Source: Inquilinus sp. KBS0705 (GTDB taxonomy: Bacteria; Bacteroidota; Bacteroidia; Sphingobacteriales; Sphingobacteriaceae). Taken from it: DNA of 64,000 nucleotides. The DNA lies in NCBI GenBank assembly GCA_005938025.2, contig VCCI02000001.1:682001-746000 (forward strand), in the 5' to 3' direction. The position numbers and the translations under genes were made by a program. The stretch's first letter is position 1. Each line of letters starts with the position of its first letter. Positions 24,330 to 32,523 of the stretch are shown here, in pieces. Below the pieces are notes generated by a model. The model saw nothing but the letters and a program-made list of their open reading frames with translations. It was not told the origin of the DNA and ran no database searches.

Positions 24330-24461
24330 ATGAAAATAAAAACTACCATACTAACTTTAGCTGTAATGGCAATACTGTTAGCCGTCGTATTGATTGGCAG
24401 TCGTAAACCTGCAGCAGTACCTTTAACTAAACCGGTAGCGGTTTGTGGCAAAGGCAGCTAA
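24330..24461 (+). CDS. 43-aa single-pass membrane or exported peptide
   Basis: The ATG directly abuts the pyrophosphatase stop (TAA at 24327-24329, ATG at 24330). The product reads MKIKTTILTLAVMAILLAVV, then a short Pro/Ala/Val-rich tail ending KGS, so it has one hydrophobic segment that could be a signal anchor. No lipobox is present. The tight junction suggests cotranslation with the pyrophosphatase. Function is unknown, and at this length it could still be chance. Confidence 0.5.
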   Translation: MKIKTTILTLAVMAILLAVVLIGSRKPAAVPLTKPVAVCGKGS

Positions 24462-24483
24462 TTATGAATTAAATTAATTTGCT

Positions 24484-24975
24484 ATGGATCTATTTTATGA
24501 AATTTTTGGTGAAGGAAAAGATCTTAATTCCTTACAAATGAGCAGCCGTGGAGTTGTTATGTTTTTTGTAGCCTTCCTACTTATCCGCATTGCCGGGAGG
24601 CGTTCCTTTGGTATAAAAACGCCTATTGATAATATTATAACCATATCGCTTGGGGCTGTTATGAGCCGTGCTATTGTAGGCGCGTCTCCGTTTGTACCGG
24701 TAGTTATTTGTTCCCTGGTAATAGTAGTGCTGCACCGGGCATTTGCCTGGCTGGCTGCTAATAACCGCAGGTTCGGTCGCTTTGTGCAGGGTGAAAAAAT
24801 AATTTTATTTGAACAGGGGAAGTTTATTAAATCAAATTTTGATAAAGGATTGGTCTGCGAGGAAGATATTATGCAGGGCGTTCGAAAATCAGCCCTGACA
24901 GAAGATTTGCAAAGCGTAGAAAAGGTATATATAGAAAGAAACGGAGAAATAAGTGTTATCCGTAAAGGTAAATGA
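24484..24975 (+). CDS. DUF421 membrane protein (short form)
   Basis: This 163-residue member of the DUF421 (YetF) family has three N-terminal membrane helices, RIAGRRSFG after the first helix, and the soluble domain with VQGEKIILFEQGKFI and CEEDIMQGVRK. Unlike the two copies at 13601 and 14329 it lacks the C-terminal zinc ribbon. Short forms are common in Bacteroidota. It follows the small peptide gene by 22 bases, likely in the mscS-ppa operon. Confidence 0.9.
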   Translation: MDLFYEIFGEGKDLNSLQMSSRGVVMFFVAFLLIRIAGRRSFGIKTPIDNIITISLGAVMSRAIVGASPFVPVVICSLVIVVLHRAFAWLAANNRRFGRFVQGEKIILFEQGKFIKSNFDKGLVCEEDIMQGVRKSALTEDLQSVEKVYIERNGEISVIRKGK

Positions 24976-25098
24976 TCACATTTAGATAGCTTACAGGGCA
25001 CATTCAAGGGCATGCCAATGATAATTATCGCCAATATGTGTTAAAACATCTATTATTGCTTATCTTGCCTTTTTTTAATATTAAGCTCGAAAATTGTG

Positions 25099-26130
25099 AT
25101 GGAAATAGGTATAGATAGTTTCGCTTCGGCAATGTATGGTACCAAAGCAGATAATGCATTAAGCAGCGTTGATGCGATGGCACAATTACTGGAAAGGATC
25201 GAATTTGCAGATGAGGCAGGTCTGGATGTTTTTGGCATAGGCGAACATCATAAAAAGGAGTTTTTAGATTCGGCTCCGCATATTATTCTTGCCGCCGCCG
25301 CTGCTAAAACCAAGCGGATACGTTTAACCAGTGCGGTTACTGTACTTAGCGCAGCCGACCCTGTAAGGGCATATCAAAATTTTGCAACATTAGATTTGAT
25401 ATCTAAAGGCCGCGCCGAAATGGTGGTAGGCCGCGGATCATCCATAGAGGCTTACCCGCTTTTTGGTTTCGACCTAAACGACTACGACCAGCTTTTTAAA
25501 GAAAAGCTTGATCTGTTATTGCAGATACGCGACGAAGAATTTATAACCTGGAAAGGCAAATTTCGCCCGGCATTAAATAACCAACCTGTTTACCCACGGG
25601 CTTTGCAGCAAAAGTTGCCTATCTGGTTGGGGGTAGGCGGCACACCCGAGTCGTTTGCAAGGGCCGGCACTTTGGGCTTACCGTTAATGGTAGCCATAAT
25701 CGGCGGCGAAACACATCGGTTTCGCCCATTAATTGATCTGTACCGAGAGGCCGGGAGAAGGGCCGGATTTACACCAGAGCAGTTAAAGGTTGGCTTACAT
25801 TCGCCGGGTTACGTGGGTGCTACCAACGATGAAGCTATTGCAGTATATTATCCCGGCTACGCCGAACTGTGGACTAAATTAGGACGCGAACGTGGCTGGC
25901 CGCCGGTTACTAAAGCGCAGTTTGATACCTTGATAGCCCCAAGAGGTGTGTTGGTTGTTGGCGGACCGGAGCAAGTTGCCGAAAAGCTAATAAGACATAG
26001 CGAAGCACTGGGTGGTGTAGACAGGTTTACGTTTCAAATGGATAACGCAGGGCTAAGCCATGCGCAGCTAATGAAATCTATTGAGCTAATTGGTACGAAG
26101 GTTATCCCATTGCTTAAAACGGTCGTTTAG
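25099..26130 (+). CDS. LLM-class flavin-dependent oxidoreductase
   Basis: A TIM-barrel luciferase-like monooxygenase of 343 residues starting at MEIGIDSF (25099; a GTG one codon upstream is possible). It shows GIGEHHKKEF, the RIRLTSAVTVLSAADPVRAYQ stretch, GRAEMVVGRGS and PIWLGVGGTPES, all typical of the LLM family with FMN bound by reduced flavin. The substrate is unknown. It ends 18 bases before the stop of the convergent sialidase-like gene. Confidence 0.93.
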   Translation: MEIGIDSFASAMYGTKADNALSSVDAMAQLLERIEFADEAGLDVFGIGEHHKKEFLDSAPHIILAAAAAKTKRIRLTSAVTVLSAADPVRAYQNFATLDLISKGRAEMVVGRGSSIEAYPLFGFDLNDYDQLFKEKLDLLLQIRDEEFITWKGKFRPALNNQPVYPRALQQKLPIWLGVGGTPESFARAGTLGLPLMVAIIGGETHRFRPLIDLYREAGRRAGFTPEQLKVGLHSPGYVGATNDEAIAVYYPGYAELWTKLGRERGWPPVTKAQFDTLIAPRGVLVVGGPEQVAEKLIRHSEALGGVDRFTFQMDNAGLSHAQLMKSIELIGTKVIPLLKTVV

Positions 26131-26148
26131 GCGACCTATATCACCTAT

Positions 26149-27300
26149 TTAAAACTGGTTTAGTTTAAACCTTAATACCTCTATCGACTCTTTTTTTCTG
26201 GAAATGATAACATACATATAACCTTTATTTATCATCGTGTGCGGATAACCGTATTCGCCGCCTTTCCATAAACCATCTTTTTTTAATTGATAAGTTTGGT
26301 TGGCAATAATGTACGAATGGTTAAAGAATTTTCCGTCATCAGCAATTGATAATACCAGCGGGTTGCGGTCGTAATGGTGCAGCGTATCAGGTATGCCAAC
26401 ATAGTAAAAGCGTTTATCGGGCAAACGGCCAAAATGAAATTTACTGTCGTTATCGCTAAAGTTGGTTTGTATAGGCAAGCTCCAGGTTTTGGCGTTGTCA
26501 TTACTTTCTGTAAGCCAAAGGCGGCCTTTCCAGCCGGCGCCGGTAACCCTTAACAGCATATGTATTATGCCGTCATCTGTTTGGTAAAAGGATCCTTCGC
26601 AAAGCGGGGGGAGGCCCAGCTTTTTTGCAGGGCTGTAAAAGGTAGCCGAATTATCCTGGGTGTATAACGAATCAGGATAAAAGCTGCTCATTTTCCAACC
26701 GCTAAGCCCGCTTTTGTCATCGGTATATGGGAATGAAAAGTTAACGCTTATCACCAAACGCCCGTTTTTAAGAGCCTGTGGGCCATGATTAGGGATAACC
26801 GGTAAATGCATATCAATCGGCTCGCTCCAATGTTCCCCATCGGTGCTATAACGCCCCCAAAGGTGGGTATTGGTGCGGTGCTTCTCATATTCGCCATAAT
26901 AGGCTACCAATGTATCATTATGCTGGTAAAGGCCGGCAGCAGTTAACACGGTTAGTGTATCGCGCACTTTAGACGGGCTTGCCAATACCGCGGGTACGGA
27001 CCAGTTGGTAAAGTTTTTTGATACCGAAAACAATATGCGCTGGCCCGGCGAGTCTTCATCTATTAACCCGTTCGACCAAATAGCCACCATCTTATTTTTA
27101 AAGCAGATAATAGAGGGATGATGATTATACAACCACTGATGCTCCGGCGAGTAGATCATGCTCCGCTCGATAGCTAACTTGGGCAACCCAGCCTCAGTAG
27201 TATAATTGTTATGTATAGCGCTTGTTTGTGCGTTTGAAGTATAGCACAACAGCATAATAATGACCGATAATAGGGCTGATGCGATAGTTTTAATATTCAT
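26149..27300 (-). CDS. Sialidase-like (BNR) exported glycosidase
   Basis: This 383-residue protein has a signal peptide (ends near SNAQT) and a beta-propeller with Asp-box-type repeats, including YSTDGEHWSE (about 150) and ESNDNAKTWS (about 268). The family includes exo-alpha-sialidases, which remove terminal sialic acids, but the arginine triad and other active-site residues could not be confirmed by eye, so GH93-like or other propeller hydrolases remain possible. It follows SusD by 11 bases and is the last gene of the susC-susD-sialidase operon, which argues for a role on a glycan taken up by that pair. Confidence 0.75.
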   Translation of the reverse strand: MNIKTIASALLSVIIMLLCYTSNAQTSAIHNNYTTEAGLPKLAIERSMIYSPEHQWLYNHHPSIICFKNKMVAIWSNGLIDEDSPGQRILFSVSKNFTNWSVPAVLASPSKVRDTLTVLTAAGLYQHNDTLVAYYGEYEKHRTNTHLWGRYSTDGEHWSEPIDMHLPVIPNHGPQALKNGRLVISVNFSFPYTDDKSGLSGWKMSSFYPDSLYTQDNSATFYSPAKKLGLPPLCEGSFYQTDDGIIHMLLRVTGAGWKGRLWLTESNDNAKTWSLPIQTNFSDNDSKFHFGRLPDKRFYYVGIPDTLHHYDRNPLVLSIADDGKFFNHSYIIANQTYQLKKDGLWKGGEYGYPHTMINKGYMYVIISRKKESIEVLRFKLNQF

Positions 27301-27311
27301 GGTATTTGTAA

Positions 27312-28808
27312 TTATTTATCCCACCATACCCTGGCTTTGGGGTTAAAATCATTTAATCCGCCGTAGGCAGTAAGCGCCTGAGTTACATTGGTGTTATTAA
27401 GGGTAAACTCTGCGTCGGGGTAGGGAAGTTTACGTGGTATAACACCGTGCGAACTGCTTGGGCCGGTTATGGTATTAGGGTTAGGTGTTAATTTAGGATA
27501 GCCTGTGCGCCTCCAATTAGCGTATACTTCATCGGCATCAAATATAAAACCGGCTATCCAAAATTCGGTATTAATGCGCTCTATCGAACCTTCGGTAGTA
27601 GGGTTAGCAGGGTTAACCAATGGATTTTTTGCCAAATACGCGCTTATTTGCGCGTTGCTTATAGTAGGTGCAGTGGGTAATAAAGTAAACGATTGCATAT
27701 GCGCTGTTACACCTGCCTGGTAATGGTCGTTAGCGTTACCTGTAATGTAGCCACGTAATATGGCTTCCGCTAATAAAAACTCCACTTCGGCATACTGGAA
27801 ATCAAAGAATACAGCGTCTTTTGGCTGGTATACTACGTAGTTTACACGTGTATTTGGTGCGGGGGAGTTGGCTTTAAAACTGTAACCAATAAATTTAGCC
27901 GTATCTGTAGAGGTGACCACGCCCCCTAAAAAAGCCTCTTTATCGTAAACGGCACCATAAATGTTTAAACGCGGGTCGCCGCTTTTTCTCATTTGATCTA
28001 TCAGTGTTTGGTGCAGGAAAAAGTGCTGATCGCCAAGGCTGAATGAAAAGCCGTTAGCTACACTGGTGTTGTGTTTTAACACGGGCATATCCATGTTTGA
28101 AACCATTACGCCATCGCTGTAGGCTTCTTTAACTAAAGCGGATGCTTGTACGGGGTCTACTTTAATTAACCGCATACCTATGCGTAATAATAGTGATGAA
28201 GCCAGCTTTTTCCATTGCGCAGCGCTACCGCCGTAAAATTGATCGCCCTGCACTATTACAGATGGGTTATTATTAAGTAACTCTATTGACGCTCTTAACT
28301 CTTTTACCAGATCGGTATAAATGGCTTGCTGCTTATCGTATATAGGGGTGAAAACACCTGCTGATAATGCCTTGCCTGCCTGGCTATAGGGGATGTCGCC
28401 ATACATATCAGTTAATTTTTGATAGATAAATACCCGCCATATCCTGGCTGCTGCATAGGTGGTGGGCATATCTGTTTTATTTTTTAAAATAGGCACAATG
28501 TATTCCAGATTTTGCAAAACCGGGATGTAGAAGTTGTTCCAATACCTGCTTGATACCCCGTCGGACAAGGAGTAGGTTGTACCCGACCAGAAATCAGAAT
28601 AGCCATATTGCATAAAGGCATGGCAATAATTGGTGCGGGTTTCTACATCAACCGCCGATGTTTTTACCAGTGCATCTGATAACATGTAAGCTGGTTGTGC
28701 AGTGGTGACCCCATCAGGATTAAGGTTGTATTTGGCAAAATCTTTAGTGCACGCAACCTGTAAAAAAGCTATTAATAAAAAAGCTAAGCAGTTTTTAAAG
28801 TTTTTCAT
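27312..28808 (-). CDS. SusD/RagB-family outer-membrane glycan-binding lipoprotein
   Basis: From MKNFKNCLAF (28808; an ATG nine codons upstream overlaps SusC and is less likely) the protein has a lipobox with Cys20 (LQVAC). It then shows the SusD-like fold: LQNLEYIVPILKN, the WRVFIYQKLTDMYGDIPYSQ segment, QWKKLASSLLLRIGMRL and a C-terminal VWWDK end. It captures glycan at the cell surface and works with the SusC gene directly upstream (13-base gap). The SusD-like_2 subgroup fits best. Confidence 0.93.
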   Translation of the reverse strand: MKNFKNCLAFLLIAFLQVACTKDFAKYNLNPDGVTTAQPAYMLSDALVKTSAVDVETRTNYCHAFMQYGYSDFWSGTTYSLSDGVSSRYWNNFYIPVLQNLEYIVPILKNKTDMPTTYAAARIWRVFIYQKLTDMYGDIPYSQAGKALSAGVFTPIYDKQQAIYTDLVKELRASIELLNNNPSVIVQGDQFYGGSAAQWKKLASSLLLRIGMRLIKVDPVQASALVKEAYSDGVMVSNMDMPVLKHNTSVANGFSFSLGDQHFFLHQTLIDQMRKSGDPRLNIYGAVYDKEAFLGGVVTSTDTAKFIGYSFKANSPAPNTRVNYVVYQPKDAVFFDFQYAEVEFLLAEAILRGYITGNANDHYQAGVTAHMQSFTLLPTAPTISNAQISAYLAKNPLVNPANPTTEGSIERINTEFWIAGFIFDADEVYANWRRTGYPKLTPNPNTITGPSSSHGVIPRKLPYPDAEFTLNNTNVTQALTAYGGLNDFNPKARVWWDK

Positions 28809-28821
28809 CACTGTACCCATA

Positions 28822-31800
28822 TTAAAAACTAACATTTAAATTAAAACCATAAGTCCGGCTAACGGGCAATCCACCTGTATCGTATCCAAAACCATTGCCA
28901 ATACTATCAGACGCTTCAGGGTCAAATATGGGTAGATCTTTACGGATGTAAAAAAGGTTACGGCCAATGAGCGATAATGTAGCGCTTTTAACAGGCGAGT
29001 TGCCAAGCAACTTTTTAGGTAGCGTATATGAAAAGGTAATTTGCCTGAATTTAATAAACGTGCGGCTAAATACCGACATTTCATCGGTATAATAAGCCAA
29101 TGTACCACCAGCGTTGTATTGCTGGTATGGGCTGTATGGTAAGGTGTTGTTCACATAATTTGGTGCTGCATCGGTGCCAATATTTACCTGCCCCTGTGGT
29201 ATATACTTACCATCGCGCCCCTGTAAGGTCCATTTTGTATTGCCAAAAAATGATGCCCATCGTGCACCATCCTCGTATACCTTGCCGCCAAATTGCCCGT
29301 CGATAACTACACTCAGCCTAAAATTTTTGTATTTAAAGGTATTGGTTATTCCGCCAGACCAGTCGGGGTTGGCACTGCCCAGGTAAACCTCGTTATTAAC
29401 TAAAAGCGAACCGTTTGATGCACGCAGTGCATTGCCGTTTGCATCGTAACTTAAAGCGCCTTTATCAACTACTACCGCGTTATTTATACCACTGCCATCG
29501 GCACTAATGGCTTTATACAATAGTTGCCCATTTGCATCCCTGCGTTCGGGCGTACCGAATATAGACCCAAGCGGATAGCCTGCTTTAGCTTTTATATTGT
29601 AATAAAAGGCTACGCCATTAGTTTGCAAAGCATTGTTAAGTTGGGTAACCATATTTTTGTTCTTAGCATAATTTACGCTAATATCCCAGGCGAAGTCATC
29701 AGCCCTTAAGGCTGTGCCGGTTACCAGTAACTCAATACCCTTATTGGTCATGGCCCCGGCATTTTGATAGGTTGAAACGAAGCCCGTTGCTATTGGGAGG
29801 GTAATTGGCAACAAAAAGTTTTTCGATGTTTTATTGTACCAGGCAAAGTCAATAAAAAGGCGGTCTTTAAGCAATTTTAATTCTGTTCCAATTTCTGTTT
29901 CGGTGGTGGTTTCGGGCCTTAAGGATAGAGGGGGTAAAGATGCATTGCTAATTTCCTGCCCGGGTATACCGTTAACCGTTGGTGTGAATTTAAAGGTAAG
30001 ATCTGTTTGATTGGGATTGGGGTTACTGCCTGTTTGGCCAACCGCAAGCCTTAACTTACCTGAAGAAAGTATAGCTGGGTCTGTTTTTATAGCATCAGTA
30101 AAAACAAAGCTCAAATTAGCCGATGGATAAAAAATATGATTGACAAAGCCCGGCTTTGAGGATGTTAAAGCCGAGTACCAATCGTTACGGGCAGTAACCT
30201 CTAAAAAAAGATAATTTTTATAGCCTATTTGTGTTTCGGCAAATAGCGAGTTTGTTTTAGACCGGGGTATAGACACCTGGACAGGTTGACCGACGGTAAC
30301 ATTACCAAGATTGATCAAATTAGGGTCGGCAAGGTCATATCCAATAAGAGATAAGGAGTTAAAAGTGGCTTTTTGAAATTCGGTTCCTGCAAAGGCGCTT
30401 ACGCTAAAATTTGTAAAATTCCTATCGTAATTTAATATCGCCCGTACATCGCTTCGCTGTTGTTTAATGGTGGTGTTGTATATGGCACCACTGCCGTTTT
30501 TATTGTTGGGATAATTTACAAATAAGCCGTCGGTAACCACATAATCAATGCCTGATGTTAGCGTAGCATGCAAGTGATCGGTAATATCATACATCAAATT
30601 CGCCGAAGCTAAACCCCTGTTTTGCGTTTGGTTGTTAAGCACTTTTTGATTTTGAATATAGGGGTTAGTATAGGTGTACAAGTAATTACCATTCATATCT
30701 TTTTTATCCAAAAAAGATATATCGGTAGTGTTATCTGATCGTATGAAGTATTTGGCAAACGATCCGCGATCATCACCCCTTAGCAACGGTGCGTTTAATC
30801 GTATGGTACGCGACAGGTCGACTTTCATATCGGCATGCAGTTTTTTACCAAAATCCTGCAAAAATCTAAATACGCTATTGTAACGTTCGTACCCTGTAAC
30901 AATATTAGGCGCGTTGTTTTTTGTTTGCGATACCGATACCCTGAAGCTATTGTTATCGGTTGTTTTTGTAAAAGCAAGTGTATTTGTTGTGCTAAAGCCT
31001 GTTCTAAAAAACTTGTCAAAGCGTTCTTTAGCTGTTTGTGGTTTGTAAAGGCTAACGGAACCATCAGCACCCAAGGCAGATTGGCCTGCAAATGGCACCC
31101 CCCATGATAACCCGGTTAAAAAATTACTATTGCTAATATTGTCTGCCGCAGTATATAGCGCGCCGTTGTTGCCCCGGCCATATTCGTATTGCAGATCTTG
31201 GTAGGGTACCATTTTTTCCAGTGCGGTATTAGTATTAAAAGTTATACCAACGCCGGGGCTTTTTAAGGCCTTTTTTGTAGTGATTAAAATTACGCCTGCC
31301 TGCGCGCTACCCCCATACAAAGCCGCTGCCGAAGCACCCTTAAGTATACTTATCGATTCTATATCATCGGGGTTAATAGACGATAGGCCATCACCAGGGT
31401 CGGTGCCACCATATATTTTCAGGTTGTCGTCGGTGTTTTCTTTTGTGCTGCTGTTTATGGGTATACCATCAATCACATAAAGTGGTTGATTTGAACCCGA
31501 AAATGAAGAATAGCCACGAAGAATAACCCTTGACGAGCCACCGGCCCCATTAGGCGGCGATTGTACGGTTAGGCCGGCTACCTTACCTGCTAAAGCGTTT
31601 ATAAAGGTAGCTTCGCGAGTTTCAGCAACTTCGTTGCCATTTAATTGCGCCACAGCATAGCCAAGTCTTCTTTCTTCCTTTTTTAACCCGAGGGCCGTAA
31701 CCACAACCTCTGTTAACGCATTGCCGGCAGGTGACAACTTTATATCAATGTTCGAGCTGCCGTTTACGGTTACCTCCTGGGTGTTGTAGCCAATATAGCT

Positions 31801-32262
31801 AATAACCAGCACCGCACTATCGGGCGCATCTATCATAAAATCGCCGTTAGCATCGGTTAATGTAGTGTACGATGTTTGTTTGATTTGAATAGTGGCAGCG
31901 GGCAGGGGTACATTGTTTTCGTCGGTTACCTCGCCTGTAATACGGCCTGTAAACACCTGGTCGCCAATCGGCACAATAACGATCAGATTGTTGGCTAATT
32001 CGTTATAAGTAAAGCCGGTATTTATAAATATTTTATCTAAAACGTTTAGTACTTCCTCGTTCTTTACAGTAATGGTTACCTTTTTATCGGCGGGTATTTT
32101 ACGTTCGCTGTATACAAAATGGTAATTGCTTTGCTTTTCAATTGCTGTTAATGCCTTCTTAAAATCAACCGATCTTAAATTTAAGGATATCCTTGTTTGT
32201 GCATTGCTTACACCAATAGCCAAAATATTAAATACTACTATTAATATAAATCTTGATCGCAT
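28822..32262 (-). CDS. SusC/RagA TonB-dependent transporter with N-terminal STN signalling domain
   Basis: This protein of about 1146 residues starts at MRSRFILIVV (32262; an upstream ATG at 32283 adds seven residues). After the signal peptide comes an STN domain (about 25-100, with NYHFVYSE and VTITVKNEEVLNVLD), then a carboxypeptidase-like regulatory domain (TGRITGEVTDENN), a TonB plug with the SusC signature and a beta-barrel. The STN domain usually contacts a FecR anti-sigma factor, which controls an ECF sigma. Such a FecR gene lies at 35776 rather than adjacent. The protein imports oligosaccharides with the downstream SusD. Confidence 0.95.
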   Translation of the reverse strand: MRSRFILIVVFNILAIGVSNAQTRISLNLRSVDFKKALTAIEKQSNYHFVYSERKIPADKKVTITVKNEEVLNVLDKIFINTGFTYNELANNLIVIVPIGDQVFTGRITGEVTDENNVPLPAATIQIKQTSYTTLTDANGDFMIDAPDSAVLVISYIGYNTQEVTVNGSSNIDIKLSPAGNALTEVVVTALGLKKEERRLGYAVAQLNGNEVAETREATFINALAGKVAGLTVQSPPNGAGGSSRVILRGYSSFSGSNQPLYVIDGIPINSSTKENTDDNLKIYGGTDPGDGLSSINPDDIESISILKGASAAALYGGSAQAGVILITTKKALKSPGVGITFNTNTALEKMVPYQDLQYEYGRGNNGALYTAADNISNSNFLTGLSWGVPFAGQSALGADGSVSLYKPQTAKERFDKFFRTGFSTTNTLAFTKTTDNNSFRVSVSQTKNNAPNIVTGYERYNSVFRFLQDFGKKLHADMKVDLSRTIRLNAPLLRGDDRGSFAKYFIRSDNTTDISFLDKKDMNGNYLYTYTNPYIQNQKVLNNQTQNRGLASANLMYDITDHLHATLTSGIDYVVTDGLFVNYPNNKNGSGAIYNTTIKQQRSDVRAILNYDRNFTNFSVSAFAGTEFQKATFNSLSLIGYDLADPNLINLGNVTVGQPVQVSIPRSKTNSLFAETQIGYKNYLFLEVTARNDWYSALTSSKPGFVNHIFYPSANLSFVFTDAIKTDPAILSSGKLRLAVGQTGSNPNPNQTDLTFKFTPTVNGIPGQEISNASLPPLSLRPETTTETEIGTELKLLKDRLFIDFAWYNKTSKNFLLPITLPIATGFVSTYQNAGAMTNKGIELLVTGTALRADDFAWDISVNYAKNKNMVTQLNNALQTNGVAFYYNIKAKAGYPLGSIFGTPERRDANGQLLYKAISADGSGINNAVVVDKGALSYDANGNALRASNGSLLVNNEVYLGSANPDWSGGITNTFKYKNFRLSVVIDGQFGGKVYEDGARWASFFGNTKWTLQGRDGKYIPQGQVNIGTDAAPNYVNNTLPYSPYQQYNAGGTLAYYTDEMSVFSRTFIKFRQITFSYTLPKKLLGNSPVKSATLSLIGRNLFYIRKDLPIFDPEASDSIGNGFGYDTGGLPVSRTYGFNLNVSF

Positions 32263-32453
32263 TATCAATAAGGTATTAAACAATAGCTTTTTATATGGGT
32301 TGCGTATATAAAATTAGTGTTTTATATTATGTTATTTTTTTAATGCTTGTAAGCAATATCACTTAATAAATTGTTCTAACTATATAATGATGAGTTTACT
32401 ATAATTTTTTTTTGATTTAAGGGATTTGAATTCATCAGGTTAGATTTAGTTAG

Positions 32454-32480
32454 AGCCGGGGAGGAGTCCCCGGCTTTTTT
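32454..32480 (+). terminator. Intrinsic terminator oriented plus strand between susC and GH3
   Basis: AGCCGGGGA (32454-32462) pairs perfectly with TCCCCGGCT (32467-32475) over a GGAG tetraloop, followed by T5 on the plus strand. Both flanking genes are on the minus strand, so in their direction the stem has no U run after it. It may still act weakly on transcripts leaving GH3 (ends 32524), or mark an old gene order. Confidence 0.75.
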
Positions 32481-32523
32481 ATAACCCGATAATTTGTTAT
32501 TCCAACAATGCTTGTTACAGCGT

